Shown here: positions 40,802 through 54,234 of the stretch, one piece after another
Position numbering within the stretch: the first letter of the stretch is position 1
How the letters are laid out: the number at the start of each line of letters is the position of its first letter
Assembly (NCBI GenBank): GCA_036937835.1
Contig: CM072878.1
Coordinates: forward strand, 2,725,001 to 2,789,000
Direction: 5' to 3'
Origin: Pampus argenteus
Taxonomy: Eukaryota > Chordata > Actinopteri > Scombriformes > Stromateidae
Length of the DNA: 64,000 nucleotides
The notes under the pieces: generated by a model
Told to the model about the DNA's origin: nothing
The model's database searches: none
The model's input: the letters and a program-made list of their open reading frames with translations, nothing else
Program-made: the position numbers and the translations under genes

Positions 40802-41566
40802 TCAGAGGTGGTGGTAGCATGAGGGCACGGGGCTCAGGTCAAAAGTCTCCTCAACCCCTTGGACCAAAACAGGTTTGAGGTGGTTCTCACAATCTTCCCC
40901 CCATCCCATGACTGACCCTGTTTTCCAATGTATGTGGGGGTTATTCTGACATAACCAGGGATGACCTAAGACTAGAGTCTGAGAGGGTGATTCACACACA
41001 TACAGCTGTTGCCGGAGCTCGCGAACACGGTTGTCTGTCCGGATAGCCAGCGGAATGAGTGGGTCCAGGTCTGTAGGCAGATCCCGTGGCAACAGCAGCT
41101 CCTGGATGTGGGATGCCAGACTCATCATATAAGGCTGTGTTATCCCACCCACTCTCCGCTGGCAGGGTGTGAAAGCGAATGGCATAATCGCACACCAAGT
41201 CCCTGCTTTGTGTCAATCTGCTCAGCTCCCTGGCTTTTTCCCTGCCTGTGGATACTGGTGAGGGAGAAGCAAAGTGGAGAGTGGCCCAAGCTCTGGCTCT
41301 CCCCATCAGGTGGGAAATAATGATCCTGGTTCCCCAGAGAAACGTTCATGGGAACGCCCTGGTTTGGAGCCACTGCAGCTACTGGAGGACCCAGCTCCCT
41401 GGGTGGTCAGGCTGTCGGTCGCACGTGTTCCACCAGCTCCTTCACCTGGGACAAAAGCTGACATAACTTAGCCTGTATTGCGGTCTGGAAATCCTCCTGA
41501 CGGGAGATGCGGGCATCCTGAGTGTGTAACATGGCAGCCCACTGGCCAGCTTCTGCTGAGTCCATT
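40802..41566 (-). pseudogene. Gypsy gag and protease border, frameshifted
   Basis: 41,380-41,566 is the gag N-terminus; 41,140-41,373 reads ARAWATLHF-type text in two frames (REKARELSRLTQSRDLVCDY, IRFHTLPAESGW), typical of fish Gypsy gag. 40,802-41,185 contains ELLLPRDLPTDLDPLIPLAI and then SQTLVLGHPWLCQNNPHIHW, the segment before RT. The zinc knuckle and the protease active site are deleted. Several frameshifts. Confidence 0.75.
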
Positions 41567-41640
41567 CTGGCCAAAGTGTACTGTCAGGCTGGAACTCAGT
41601 CAGGACTCAAGTGCTGAGGTGTCATTTATTTAATATAACA

Positions 41641-42960
41641 AAAAACACTCCTTAAGAAGGAAAAACTCTACTTTGATATACAAAACTATTTAAATTAAAA
41701 TCACTCTTAAAAGAGAAAAAATCATAAAGGCTATAAACATTTATATAAACTGCAACTAGAAAATGATGTAGAAAAAGTAAGACTAAGAAGGTAACAACAG
41801 AAAATCTCTCTTTCGAGGTGGGACAAAAAAATCTTCTGAATAAACACATGGGAAGTGACCTGAAATGAAAGGGTGGGTAAATTTCAAAATAAAACAAGAA
41901 GTTATGCGACATATAACACAAGAACACCAACATATCAATATGTTGTGACATAAATATTTTCAGAAGATGTTGCATGGCTAGTTAGCCAATATTTAGGTCT
42001 TTCATAACAGTAAATAGCACATTATCTTTGCCCTCAGTGGAAATTTACTTGAGTAAATCTGGCTAAAGCTAGAGTGTCCTCACATTCAGTGACCTCCACT
42101 TGCTGTGTGTCAGTCAGTGTTTCCCTTTCCACTGCAGTAATGATATATTCTGTGGTGCAAGGCACTAATCACTATAGCAAAGAAAATGCAATAGTTCCTT
42201 GTTAGTAAAATACAAAAACATAAGGTTTGCTGGTTTATTTTAAGAGTTTATAATGGGGAGGCGATCTTCAAGTCATGTGACCACATCACATGGAAGAAAT
42301 ATGTGATAAGAGCGTGTTCTAACTCATGCCATGCCTCCATTCATTGTTACAGGCCTCTTACCCACCATAAAGGGCTGTTATACCCTGAAGGCGACCTCAC
42401 AGTGATTCACTGACAGCGTGAGCTTTGTTATTGTCGGCCAGAGGAATGCGCCTGTGTCTACACCACAAGTCAGATGTGTAGCATTTACACTGTGGCAAAT
42501 AGCATATCATTAGTGCTGTTGTTGTAGACAGCAAGGAGGGAAACTGTTGTCAGGAGGTGAATGATGCGAGAAGGAAAGCTCAAAAAAACGCACACACACG
42601 TAGGAAAAAATACAATGAATCACAATTATCCTTTTCAGACAGACTCTTAGCAGACAGTGGCCAAAAAAACCAACAACGCGACACACACAAAGCAAGGATG
42701 GACATGTTTAAGGAAGTGTGTATGTGTTCAGGGTATTCTTATTGTTTAGAGTAGCTGTTTAGTGGTGTGTGTACACATGTATTACTATTGTGTATGTTGT
42801 ATTGTATTCCCATTGTTTGGAGCGTTATTATTTTTAGCCATGATGACCCAGTGACCGTTTGTGTGTTTGGACACCACACTGACCCTCTGAGCTAAACTTA
42901 GGACCTCAGTATTTATCACTGCTTGCTGTTGTCTTGCAGAGAGAAATATTTTTCTGTTGA
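41641..42960. other. No gene seen
   Basis: AT-rich DNA. The first 350 bases may still be Gypsy LTR or leader. ORFs 41652-41975 and 42510-42695 lack family resemblance. Confidence 0.45.
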
Positions 42961-42962
42961 TA

Positions 42963-42966
<4 letters not shown>

Positions 42967-43015
<49 letters not shown>
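42967..43015. repeat. (AT)n microsatellite
   Basis: About 24 uninterrupted AT units. Confidence 0.97.
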
Positions 43016-43019
<4 letters not shown>

Positions 43020-43020
<1 letters not shown>

Positions 43021-46000
43021 GTCACATTGTTGGCTGTAGGGGTGGGAGGTAATGTTGGCTAGAGAAGGATGAGCCTTCCCTAAATTCAAGGTTGGCATCA
43101 TGATTATTTAAATCTTCCAACGGTAATTCATGTTCTGTGTTTTTCTACACATCAGCTGTCAGCTGTTACAGCTCTGTCGGGCTGCCAGGCACAATTCTCA
43201 CTGATATGTGTCAACCAGGTCCATGAGTCGCACATCTCACACTTGATTCCGACAGAAAAAAAAAAATGCCACACAGGTATGCCATATATCAACCCATCAT
43301 GGTGGTAAAATGAACCTTTCCCATCCACAGCTTCACCCGTTGGCTGTTGGTTTTCCTGTTTTTCTTCCACGCTTCCTGTATTCTGTGGGCGTACTCTTTT
43401 CTGAACAATTAAGTGGAAGCATAGTTGTTGTTGACAGTCTTGAGATGTTTACAAGTAAGTGTGCATTTGAAGAGGAAGCCGAGCCTAAAGGTGAAGCTAC
43501 CCTTAAACTCAGTATGGCCCACATCGGTAATAAGCTACAATTATAAATGAATGGCACTTAAAAAAATATTATATTGCATTTAATAGCTATATTAAAAAAT
43601 GTCCACTGTTTTACAGTGAATATATTGTGGGTGTTAGAATATATTTTCAGTAAAATGTAACAACAATGTTGTTGTGAATAATATAATCAGACCCAGGTGT
43701 CGTGAGCATTCTGAGCATGGCCTGCTGAATCACTTGAAGATGAAAATGATTCATTGATTCAGCCACAATACGGCCACCATTTATTTGATCTGCTAAATTA
43801 TTCAGCCGCAAAAGACCTTTCTGGTTTATTACAACTTGTCTGTTTGGAAATCTGGCTCTGGCTTTAGAAATCATTTTGATGTTTTTGTCAAGAATCAGAT
43901 TAGCTCACAAATAAATGACTCTCAAGTTGAACACAACACTGTTAAGACAAGCAGTGTGCCAGTTGTTTAATGCCTCACTTAAGCCCTTTACTGACATGTA
44001 TGTCAATGTGATGGCAATGTTGTCTCAGTAAACACCCAAACAACTTAATCAAATATATATATATATATATACTTAGATTGCTGCTAACCCTGACCATAAC
44101 CATAACCCTGTTTTACAGAACCTTTATTTATGACCCTTCGTACATAGAAGGCAAATAAGCAGAGAGCAAAAGACTGAAAACAGTTCAGATTGAACTTTTT
44201 TTTTTGAGCTACTAGATTAAATGTAGTTGGGCAAGTGTAAAACAAACTTCACTTTATGTAACAGAAAACTGAAAATAATCATTATGGCCGCTGTTCAGTA
44301 AGAAATAAACCTGCAGTGTAACATCAAACAGATCATAGTTGGCTGCAATTGAAGGGACTTCCTCTTCCTGTCAGCTGGCTTCAAACAGCATAATCACACA
44401 AAGGCAGGTTTTTCAATGAGACGTTAATAAAGGGCTGGGGCATCCAGCACCCTGGGAGAGAGGACAAGACAGGGAGCGTGCGGCATATGGGGATGGAAAT
44501 CCAAGGGGATTTCTGAGAGGAAAGGGCAGAGTGACAGGGGGCTGTGTGTGTGTGTGTCTGAGTGTGTGTGCGTGTGTGAGTGGTAGAGGTCAGGGTAGCG
44601 CTAATCAGAGAGGATGAACAGAAGGTTTGAGGGTAGTTTTGGGGAGGAGATAGGAGTTGGAGCTGTGTGTGAGAAAATGCGTGTGTATGTGCATACGAGA
44701 AGTCAAATGGGATCATGCATTAATGAGCTACCATAAAACAACAAAGGATAGACCTTGAATGACATTGGGCAGCTATAGGTGTGTGTGTGTGTTTGTGCAG
44801 ATATTTTTGTAACCTTTAACCCTGTGTCTCTGTCTCATAATGAGTCTACTGCTTAGCATTACAGCTCAGCTGGTGTCCAGTCAACACATCAGACAACAAA
44901 AACCCTCATATGTCCGTTTGTCTGGATATTAAATTTGAAACTTTGCTGACTTAATCTGTTAAAAGAATGTTTTTTGACATTAAAAGCAGAGCGAAACTCG
45001 ACTTGCCGATGAATGTTGGAGTTTCCCCTTTTGGCTCTTTCAAAATGAACACGTGCAAACAGTTTTTGATCAAGATGCACACTTTTTATTTCTCTGATGT
45101 TTGCACATCACAAACGATGGATAACAGCATTAAAACACAAGTCCTGCAGGTAAAACATGAGACTCACGAAGGCTGTTCTGTCAGTTTAGTGTTAGTTCTC
45201 TTTTCAAGCCATGGTACTCATTACTCCTGCTCACAATCAAGTATTTACAGATGATTGATTAAGACAACTTTGCACTTCTTTTTATTTAATAAAACCAAAT
45301 TTTATTAATCTATTGTAGTTCTGTGATAAAATGCTTTTAGCAAACTTTTAGCATTAAATGTAACATTATCTAAAATCTACAGAAGAAGTATAAAAGATAT
45401 AAAACCCTGGGCAGATTAGACTACTTTTGTCAGTCTCATCTTCCAACACTGCTCACAAACTCCATTTTTATCAGCCTAGCTTCAAGCAGTAAACAATCCC
45501 TGATATGAACTCACAGTACACTGCCTGCCCAGCAACAAACGACAGACAGAAACAGGTAGCTACTAGCTGGTGAAAATTAGTGGAGCTACTGAACTTCCAT
45601 TGCTCACACACACACACATCCTGCCTGCTGGATGTGTGTGTGTGTGAGTCTTAAAATCACTTTCTGTAAACATTGATTTGTACACCTTGGTTTCTTTTTC
45701 CCTCTGGCTGATTCTAATATAATCTGCTCTGCCACAAGGTCTGACAGCAGGGGACAGAAATATGTACAGCGGCACACTCAAATAAACACTGCCATTACAC
45801 CCAGCCATTATCTTACTGCAGTGGAGCCTTGGTGTGGTCTAATCACAGGGAGATGAGGGAGACGTCCCCGACACAGTCTAAACACTGCACGGAAATGGCA
45901 GATATTTTTAGCATCTGTGTCAGGGCTGAAGGTAAGGACAATCTAGTAGCACAGGTCACACACACAAACACACTGCTCTGAGTTTGTTTTTGCTCCGTGT

Positions 46001-48060
46001 TACCTTTGAGCTCCCTTAAATGTATTTTGCAGAATAATGTTTCACACACACAAAAACATTATATAATACTGCAGATTTTATTCAGTTCATGAAAACTCAT
46101 CTTGAGCATCCTGGGGCGCTTCATGTCTCTTTATTTGTTCTGGCTTACTGAGTGCATCACAGCAAAGAGTGCATCACCTCCACAAGAGAAGAGAAAGAAA
46201 ATATATACTACAATATCAAATAGAGCCTAAATGATGAAATTATTCCCACAACATATACTCATAAAATGACTAATAGGAGATTTAATTACAATGCAAAAAT
46301 AATTATGCATTACAGTTTAATCATTCATAATCATAAACTAGCAAAACTAGCTCTCGTGTAGTTTGTTTGTCTCCTTGAAGGTTCAGATTCTGATCTACCA
46401 GAGATCTACCAAACTCTGAACCTTTAGTTTAGTTTTTATCCCAGTCATTCTACTAAAATTTAATTACTCACCAATGAAAATGAAATTAGAGAAATACATC
46501 AACTGTGTCCACACCCCTTGAATATTTGCTGCTTTTTTATTTTATTTATTAATATAATAACTGTTACAAGAGCATAAATGCATAGAGACCTTTTCACCTG
46601 AGACTCTGTAACTGTGTTTCTTTCAGTTTGTTCATTTGGGCAACAGTTTCATGACAGAGCCACAGCAAAGCTCAAACCGTCTTTTAAATCATGTCCAAAA
46701 CCTGTTTTATATTTCATTCATCTCCTGAACTTGAATATGATCTTTCACGATGACATTAGTGCTCACCAGAGGCTGCCGCTCACAGGTCTGTGTCTTTTTA
46801 TTGCTGAGACTGCTGATGACTGTTGCTGCTGACGTCTGGTTAGGCAAAGCACTTGATTGGGGTTAGGAAAAGATTATTGTTTGGGCTAAAGTGATCAGTA
46901 AATGCAGTTAAAATGCCAGACATGAGAGCTACAATGTTCTGTAATGAAATGTCCCCGTGTGATGGCAAAAACATTTGATTAGTAGTCTTGAACAGTGCTT
47001 TCCTGCAACTTTTTCCCTCTTTCTGCAATCTAACGATCTAGCCCTCTGCCCTGCCCACCTCTTCCTAATAATGAAGTCATATCGTTGTCATCTGAACTCA
47101 CTTCCCCAGGTCATGATAACTAGATGGCGTCTGTCACTCAAATGTAACTATAGTTTGTTTTTACCATCTGAATTTACAACCTATAGTATGTTTTTTCTTT
47201 AGAGGACATGCTTAGAAAAGATAAATACGATAAGATAAATGTTTTAATTAAAGCTGTTACACTCACTTTGATTCTTCGTGAATGGCCTGATCTGAGAGGC
47301 ATTTTGCCTACAGGAGATAAGTTGTTAACTTTAATAAAATGTTAAATAAAGTTAAATAAAATGCAAGAGCAAGAATCACAGTTAGCTAACACTTTTAAAT
47401 TTAATATCAACTGTCAGTTTTGTGAAGTGAATATGTTTTCAGTTCAACTTTTCACAGAAAACATGCAAACATGCAACCTCTGAGGAGATCTTAACATTAT
47501 GTGGAGGTAAACTGGCAAGATCATCTGAGATTGGTAAAAACATTTGTGATATAGGTATAGGTATGATAAAGGTAGGGACATCCATACTCAGATCTGCGCC
47601 CATGATCCATATATTCATATTCCACATTACCAGGGCGATAGTTTGTGAATCTATTCTCCTTTTTTCAAATGTTCGGGACTGCTTTCATCTGGGGATAATG
47701 TTGTCTGTCCGTCACTGAAGCTGAACTCTAAAAGATCAGGAAAATCTGCCTGGCTTTTTCTCACAGGTCATATCAGTGAAATCTCCCTCCTTCTCTTGCT
47801 TATATCACCTCCAAAAATAGACTGTTTTCTCACCTCTCTCCCCTTCTCCACCCTCCTCCTCTCTCTTCTTCTGTGCTTCTTGTTCTACTTTATCTCATTT
47901 CATCAGCCTCCCTTCCCCCCGTGCATTCGCTGTTCCTACTTTCTTTCTCTCTCTCCCCTCCTTTTCTTTTCTGTCTCCCAGCTTCCCTCACGCCTGCTCC
48001 CTCTCTGGTTATTTCTACTTCCTGATTGCAGTATTAGCTATTTTTGGCATCCTGCCTCAA
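43020..48060. other. Gene-poor stretch with microsatellites
   Basis: No coding region recognised. Short (AT)n at 44,047-44,072, TG tracts at 44,543-44,580 and 44,777-44,795, the CA/TG palindrome at 45,603-45,648, and a pyrimidine-rich tract at 47,810-48,010. Could be intronic or intergenic. Confidence 0.5.
45603..45648. repeat. Perfect CA/TG inverted repeat
   Basis: CTC ACACACACACACATCC at 45,603-45,621 and its exact reverse complement at 45,630-45,648, separated by an 8-base loop (TGCCTGCT). Confidence 0.9.
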
Positions 48061-48068
48061 CCCCCCCG

Positions 48069-48240
48069 GAGCTGAACAAGCTGGGCTTCTTTTATTGCAT
48101 CAACTCATTTATCATTGCTCATTTATCATTATTTTTCTTTCTGTGTAGCTGTTGTAACTAAATACAATGTGGATGTGTACAAATTGCAGTGTTATCTTCA
48201 GATATTGAACCTTTGATTCGCTGTAATCGGCTAAATGACT
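48069..48240 (+). repeat. Local direct duplication, copy 1
   Basis: Shares CTTTTTCTTTCTGTGTAGCT-like, TGTGTACAAATTGCA and GAACCTTTGATT words in order with 48,701-48,895. The copies are about 630 bp apart and diverged. Class unknown. Confidence 0.7.
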
Positions 48241-48700
48241 TTGTCATTGTCTTTGTGTTTGTTTGCATGTGAAGTTGTGCTTCTGACAAGTTGCTGCATG
48301 TTGGTACACAACGCTGAAGGTTAGGGTTAGCATAATAAGTACTGTTGTATTTTAACCACTGCTGTGATCAAGCCATAAAGCTAAAAACATTATTGTGTAT
48401 GGGTGATATATCTTATTCGTCTGTGCTGTAGACCTCTGTGTTATTGTGTATAAAATATAAATTATATCTGCAGGGATCCAGTGCCACATTAAGACTGTGT
48501 TTTTGACAACAACAGAGCTCTATGGCACAGTGGAGGAAGATCACTCTTTATATACATACACAATTCTTGTATGATGTAAGATTGTTAGTTAGACTCTGCA
48601 CATGAGTTTTGTTGACAATAATAAGAAAAATATAGAAAATCTTCCACCACCTTATCTAATGCTGCAATAGACTATATATAGACTCTAATAACTGTTTAAG

Positions 48701-48895
48701 GCTGAACAAGCTGAGCCTCTTTTATTGCCCCGACTCATTTCATCAGAGGCCTATGATTTATGTCTTTATTCGTATTGTCTTTTTCTTTCTGTGTAGCTAT
48801 TGTAACTCAGTATAATGTTGGTGTGTACAAATTGCATAAATGTCATCTTCACATCCTAAAATCACAGAATGAACCTTTGATTGAGGCTAAACAAC
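48701..48895 (+). repeat. Local direct duplication, copy 2
   Basis: Begins GGCTGAACAAGCTGAGCCTC, matching GAGCTGAACAAGCTGGGCTTC of copy 1. It carries an insertion of about 20 bases in the first third. Confidence 0.7.
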
Positions 48896-49176
48896 CACTT
48901 TCCAATTCAGGAAAATAAAAACAAGCTTGTACACAAAGGCTACTCTTTACCCTTCCTTTCATCCACCAATCTCAAACACAGAAGCCATTCATGTTAGACA
49001 GGTGTGTGACTGGCAGACTCTGCATAGTCTTCTTTCCTCATTACATTGACATTTCAAAGCCACAACAAACGCTGTAGGGGCACTCAGGAACTACACACAC
49101 TAATGAAATGATTGGGTGAATGATGGGAAATTGGAGGACAGTCAAGCTTATGTGTGGAGGACTGAGGGTTTGTGTT

Positions 49177-49400
49177 TTATTGTGTGTGTGTGTGTGTGTG
49201 TGTGGCCCAGGTATTCCTCACATTATGGGGACTCGCCTCTTAATGAAAAAAGCGTCTTAATGTAAATCATTGATTTTAGGGTGAAGACTTGGTTTAAAGT
49301 TAATGTAAGTTTAGGGTTATGTCAAGGTTCAGATAAGTTTCCAGGAAAATGAATGTAAGTCAATGTAATGTACTGTGTGTGTGTGTGTGTGTGTGTCTTC
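49177..49400. repeat. TG-bounded dispersed repeat
   Basis: Two TG microsatellites (49,177-49,204 and 49,375-49,397) flank a segment with ATTATGGGGACTCGCCTCTT and GGGTGAAGACTTGGTTTAAA, wording I associate with a common fish repeat of this form. Confidence 0.5.
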
Positions 49401-51235
49401 CTTTTCTTCCCCAGGTGTGTAAAACAAAGAATTTCTTGTTCATAAATTTTGTTAACAAATACTCTCTGTTGTTCCGTGGTAACAAGTTGTATCTTTCACA
49501 AGTGATACTGAACACTTGACAGCTTAATATACGACACATACATCATTTGACAATGAAAGACACACAGATGGAGAATAATTATGGGGTGCACTGTTTAAAT
49601 TGCATTTGTTGGTTTGTGTAGCACTGCTTTTAAAACAATCATGTATGTTTTATTTTGTCCAGGTCAAACCCTAGAAACACCCCTGGGACACACCTAAGAC
49701 ACAGGTAGCTGTGACGCACCAAGAAGCAGCAACGTGCTAACAGTAAACATTTAAAATAGCTTTAACCAAGTAGTTTAAGTTGCCTCTTAATCTTAACCAA
49801 ACGTTATCTATAGAGGACACAAGTCACAAAACACTCACAAACAAATGAAAATAGAAAAATAAAATGCATAAAACCAACTTAAAGCTAAGCTAGATAAAAA
49901 TCAGCTAAGATAAGTTGTGATAAGACAAGATGAGATGCACTATGGTAGCTGGTTACTGCGCTTTGCCACATACCTGAAACATCCCTGGTTTGAGTTTGGC
50001 GAGTAAACTTTGTTGCATGTCGAACCCATTTCTCTCTCTTCCTAGTTTCCTGTTGGCATATATATAAGTCAACATCTATGCATATATATTCCTTTGTGCA
50101 AAGATGCATTTGAGATAACCCTAACCCCATGGAGGTCCATGACCAAATGTCTGTGTCTCTAATACAGTTCTGTAGGGAAAATGAACCTTTTCTTTCATTT
50201 GTGAACTTGTAAGAGAATGTTTGGCTGCCAGAGGGTACAGAACATAGTTTCTGTTAATTTTGCAAAGTGGATAACTTTGATTTCACATGCAAAGATCTGA
50301 GGTTAGAGTGAAACAAGGCCAGAGGCAGCACAGGAGCTTATGGCATTAAAAATGACTGTAAACCACTCTGCAGTACAGCATGATTTACATCATCTGCTGC
50401 TGAGCCTTTGGTCTTTTGCACCTTAGGGCTATAACCAGAGAGAGAGCTTCACATTCAGATATGAAAATTACATTAATCTTGTCATCTTACTTTCCCATAA
50501 ACTGATATTAGAGTAGAATCAGTACACCTTCACCCACCAACGTACTGTAATTAATTGATGTCCTCTTTTTAAAGAAAATTCCTCTTTTTAAAGAAACATT
50601 CACCATGATTCACTTCTACACTCCAAAATGTCCCACAGCTGTGTACAAACAGGGTGAAATGAATTGTATTAGAGGCATAGGAGTCATTTTATGTAGCCTC
50701 AATAGACCAGAATGCATCTGTCTTGGCTGCTGTACACATAACATACATGAAACAGTTTTATGTATGTTCTCTGGTGCACTGAAAGGTGTGATGGGAAATG
50801 TAGGAAATCACTGAGAACAAGCAACTTACAATAGCTCTGCAGTAGCTGTTTGACATTCCCTCAGTTAAATGACTTTGTAGAGTAGATATTTGTTGAGGAG
50901 TGAGAGTTAACTGATCCTTTAAAGTGCTCAGGTTCTTATTACATAAGCTACTGACCAAACAGAGGCCAGTGGATGAGTGACACTCCTACACCTGATCCTG
51001 CAGGACAAACAAAGCAGCCTGTTTGTTTTGGAAGCACACAGTGCGTTTGTTCATGTCACAGACAGGAAATGAAAATGTGTAAAAGTATCTGGTCAAAGGT
51101 CACTAGTGTGTGTGGAAGTGTGTGTGTTATTGCATATATCTGTGCTTGGTGATTTCCTTTAAGGAGATCTGGTGTCTACTCACCGACCAAGATTTTACAA
51201 TATAGGACAAACACAAAATTGAGACTCTGCATGCA
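49401..51235. other. No gene seen
   Basis: No recognisable coding or RNA gene. ORFs such as 49885-50130 and 50605-50814 have no family features. Confidence 0.45.
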
Positions 51236-51450
51236 TTCAATTCAATTCAATTTAAATTCAATCAAATTCAAATTATTGTCATGTGCACAGTATAGAAACA
51301 AGTTTCCAAGTTTTAAATACACCCAAGTAACATAAATATAAATATAACTGTGAAATATAAATTTAAACTGTGAGTTACAGGTAATGTGCAAAAGGTAGGT
51401 GTAGTGCAATAAGTCAGAAGTAAAGTGCATATCATTGTATGCAGAGCAGA
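51236..51450 (-). mobile_element. LINE 3' end fragment
   Basis: Starts with ATTCAATTCAATTCAATT, a short tandem tail, then ATTATTGTCATGTGCACAGT, the inverse of a typical LINE 3' UTR ending in a CATGACAATAAT-type word. Layout resembles the left end of the Rex1-like LINE at 57,650. Confidence 0.5.
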
Positions 51451-54234
51451 CCCACTAATTATATACGTTCAAAAGAGAACATTTTATTTTATAATCACCT
51501 AAAAGAAAGTGGCACAAACAAAGCCCTCACCTCAGATTTTAGCAGAGCACCTGGACAGGAACCCAATTAGACTAAAACCAAATTATAAGACAAGAAAACT
51601 ATCTGAAACATTGGAAAAAATCAGCCAAGAAACCGGTTAAACTGGAATGCTTTTTTGGCCCTAAATAGAGAATAGTCGGTGCCAGTTTACCTGACCACTG
51701 TGACTTATCCAAAACTAAGAAAATGCCTGACCAAAGAAGCGCTCTGTCTGATCAGGGCCTCGGTATAGCCTCACTGTGGCACACACATTTACAACTGGAA
51801 GCTGCCCAGTACATACACACTTTCATCTGCCAGCCACTGAGCAGCTACACTGGAGCAGTTAGGAGGGCCTTGGCTATGGTGTGTAATGAGGGAGAGGTAT
51901 AACAGTATGTGCTTCTTTTTCACTTTTTCCCACCCAGACAGTCTGACGTTTAAACATCCTTCCAGTCACAAGCTTGGGAATGTCATTAGTTTTCTGCCTG
52001 TATTCATTTATGAAATCCTGTGAAAATATGCGTCTGTTTCTGTATTTGACTGTGTGTGTGTGTGTGTGTGTGTTTTCCTGTGTACTCATCTGCTCGATAG
52101 ATCCGGGGTGAATAAATCACAGACAGTCTAGACTGTTTGGACAATCGAGGGTCTTTTCCACTCTACTGATGTATAAACCAGACTGCTGCTGAGCCAACAG
52201 GAAAAAGAGACGTCACATTTTAACATCAGTAGCTCTCCTTTATTTCTGACATTAACATGCCACATATCCAAATTAGCCCTTCTAGTGATTCAGCAAGACT
52301 AAATCCAGATGAGACATAATTCAGAAGCTGACTTGACATCCATGACAATAGAAGAAAGGGATACACAGCTTTATGTCTGCTGCCAGCATCACATCTGTAA
52401 TATTTAAACATTTCATTATAGATTATACAGTAAGATTATATTAATTAAGAATCATGCTAGTGTGCTTGTTTTCCCATTGCGTTTGCATGTAATATAAAAA
52501 CATGAGATTGCCATGAAATACGGAGCATATTTTCCTCTATTTCTCTTTGAAATTCCAACCATGGACAAACATGGAAAAATCGACCATTTCACTCCCTTAT
52601 TGACTTTCCATACATCAGAAATGAACAACAACCTCAGATGTGCAAGTGAACGTCCTCATTTGCTGTTGCTGAGCAGATTCCCCTGCATACTATTCTGGTG
52701 CATTCCTACTGATCATGAATGATTAATAGCCAGAGTCATCACGTCTTACTGCATTATGGTAGCTGTGATAAGCTAGAAACCTCCTAACTCATGGAGTCAG
52801 CTTATGTCGTATAGATGAGATATTTCAGAGAGGACCAAAGTGGTGGACAATGCCATGATAGCAGAGCTGAAAACCCTCCTCATATGTTTAAACCTCTTTT
52901 AAAATGTTCTCGCCAAAATGTTTTGCTGAATATAGGATGGATAATGTTTGCTATAATACAAAACAAAACAATGCAAACTCATAAAAACCACTTTATCCGA
53001 ACAAGAGATGTGACCAAAAAAAATTAAAAAAATAAACTAATTAACCAGTTTAACTACAAGATTACAAAAAATATGTATGAAAATAAAATAAAAATACAAA
53101 AGAATGATCAAAATGAAATTAGACATCATGAAAAAATCTTTTAAAAAATCGTTTCCACCACACGATCTAAGAAAGTACTGACAATGTTTTGTTTTATAAA
53201 AAGGAAGATGAAGACGATCAACCTCTCTGGTTATACAGAATAAGAATTAATATGAGGATTCAATTTGAAGGAGCTACAAAAGAACGTTTATATAAAATTA
53301 TATAATAAATAATAATAATAAATAGTCACTTATGGACCAGTATTTAAGACATTTGCTGCAATAATCAAAGCACTTCAGTGTGTGTGTGTTTTTGCATACA
53401 AGCCTGCTTTTACCTCTGTTGGAGTGTTTGTGATTTATTAGACCTCTGCTCCCAGTATTCTCTCCAAAGCTAAATGGAGCTGCAGCACCTGATGCTGGAT
53501 TCCCCGTGACTGTTCTGGCTCATGGCATCCTTTCAGCAAGACAGCCATTTACTCTCTGTATGAGCTGTAGGCGTGTGTGTGTGTGTGAGTGTGCGCACAT
53601 TGAAACTGCATTATAAAGCATGTTAATGTGGCGATGTGTTGATGCGGAGTGATCGCCCATCTGTGAGCTATTATAGATAATTGTATGTATTTTGTAAGGT
53701 TTTTCAGCACCTCATAAAATGAGTACATGTGTTGCTGCTGTTGAGGGGAGATAAAGCAGGAGCGTTATTGTTCCCCTCCTGAGGAATTATGCCTGAGCAA
53801 TTTATCATAAAGTTATCCACAACTCCCAAAAGGTAGCTGACAAGTCAATTAATTTCACCCAATACCAATACCGTGATCAATCCTCATCAAAACCCATCCC
53901 AAATACAACCAGTAAGGGTTAACTAATGTGTGTCCTTGATTGGCTCTGAAAGGCTGTTTACAAATGAACCGTAGACTAAACCCCGGCAAGCATATCTAAG
54001 CTGGGGAAACCATTTGACAGCTGTAACAACGTGACTCCTTCCTTGCAGAGATGGTGGGAAACTTTCCTTCTCTAAATACCTTAAATTCTGTTTAACTGAC
54101 ATGGCATAACACCACACTGGTGACTGCAGCTGAGCATCGGGCCATACAGCTACATTTCTCTCTGCCTCTTGCTCTTTCTACATGTAGTAAGTGTAATCTG
54201 AAAGAGATCAGGGATGGAAATGTGTGTGTTTGTA
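51451..54234. other. No gene seen
   Basis: TG tracts at 52,052-52,073 and 53,575-53,592. The sequence around 53,420-53,820 is free of repeats and could be conserved non-coding DNA, but that cannot be judged from one genome. Confidence 0.45.

Larger units (their letters stand above)
40440..41640 (-). mobile_element. Internally deleted Gypsy retrotransposon fragment
   Basis: On the minus strand the order is gag start (Met at 41,566, MDSAEAGQWAAMLHTQDARI), gag body, gag-protease border, then directly an integrase zinc region and C-terminal stub. RT, RNase H and the integrase core are missing. An LTR is not clearly delimited; the sequence right of 41,580 may be leader or LTR. Confidence 0.75.

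Noticed and set aside
42916..43101. ORF containing an Ile-Tyr repeat
   Set aside because: It is the (AT)n microsatellite translated.
47796..48161. 121-aa ORF with many hydrophobic residues
   Set aside because: It comes from a pyrimidine-rich tract; composition, not conservation, explains the open frame.
53420..53830. Possible conserved non-coding element
   Set aside because: The impression rests on absence of repeats only; conservation cannot be judged without other genomes.
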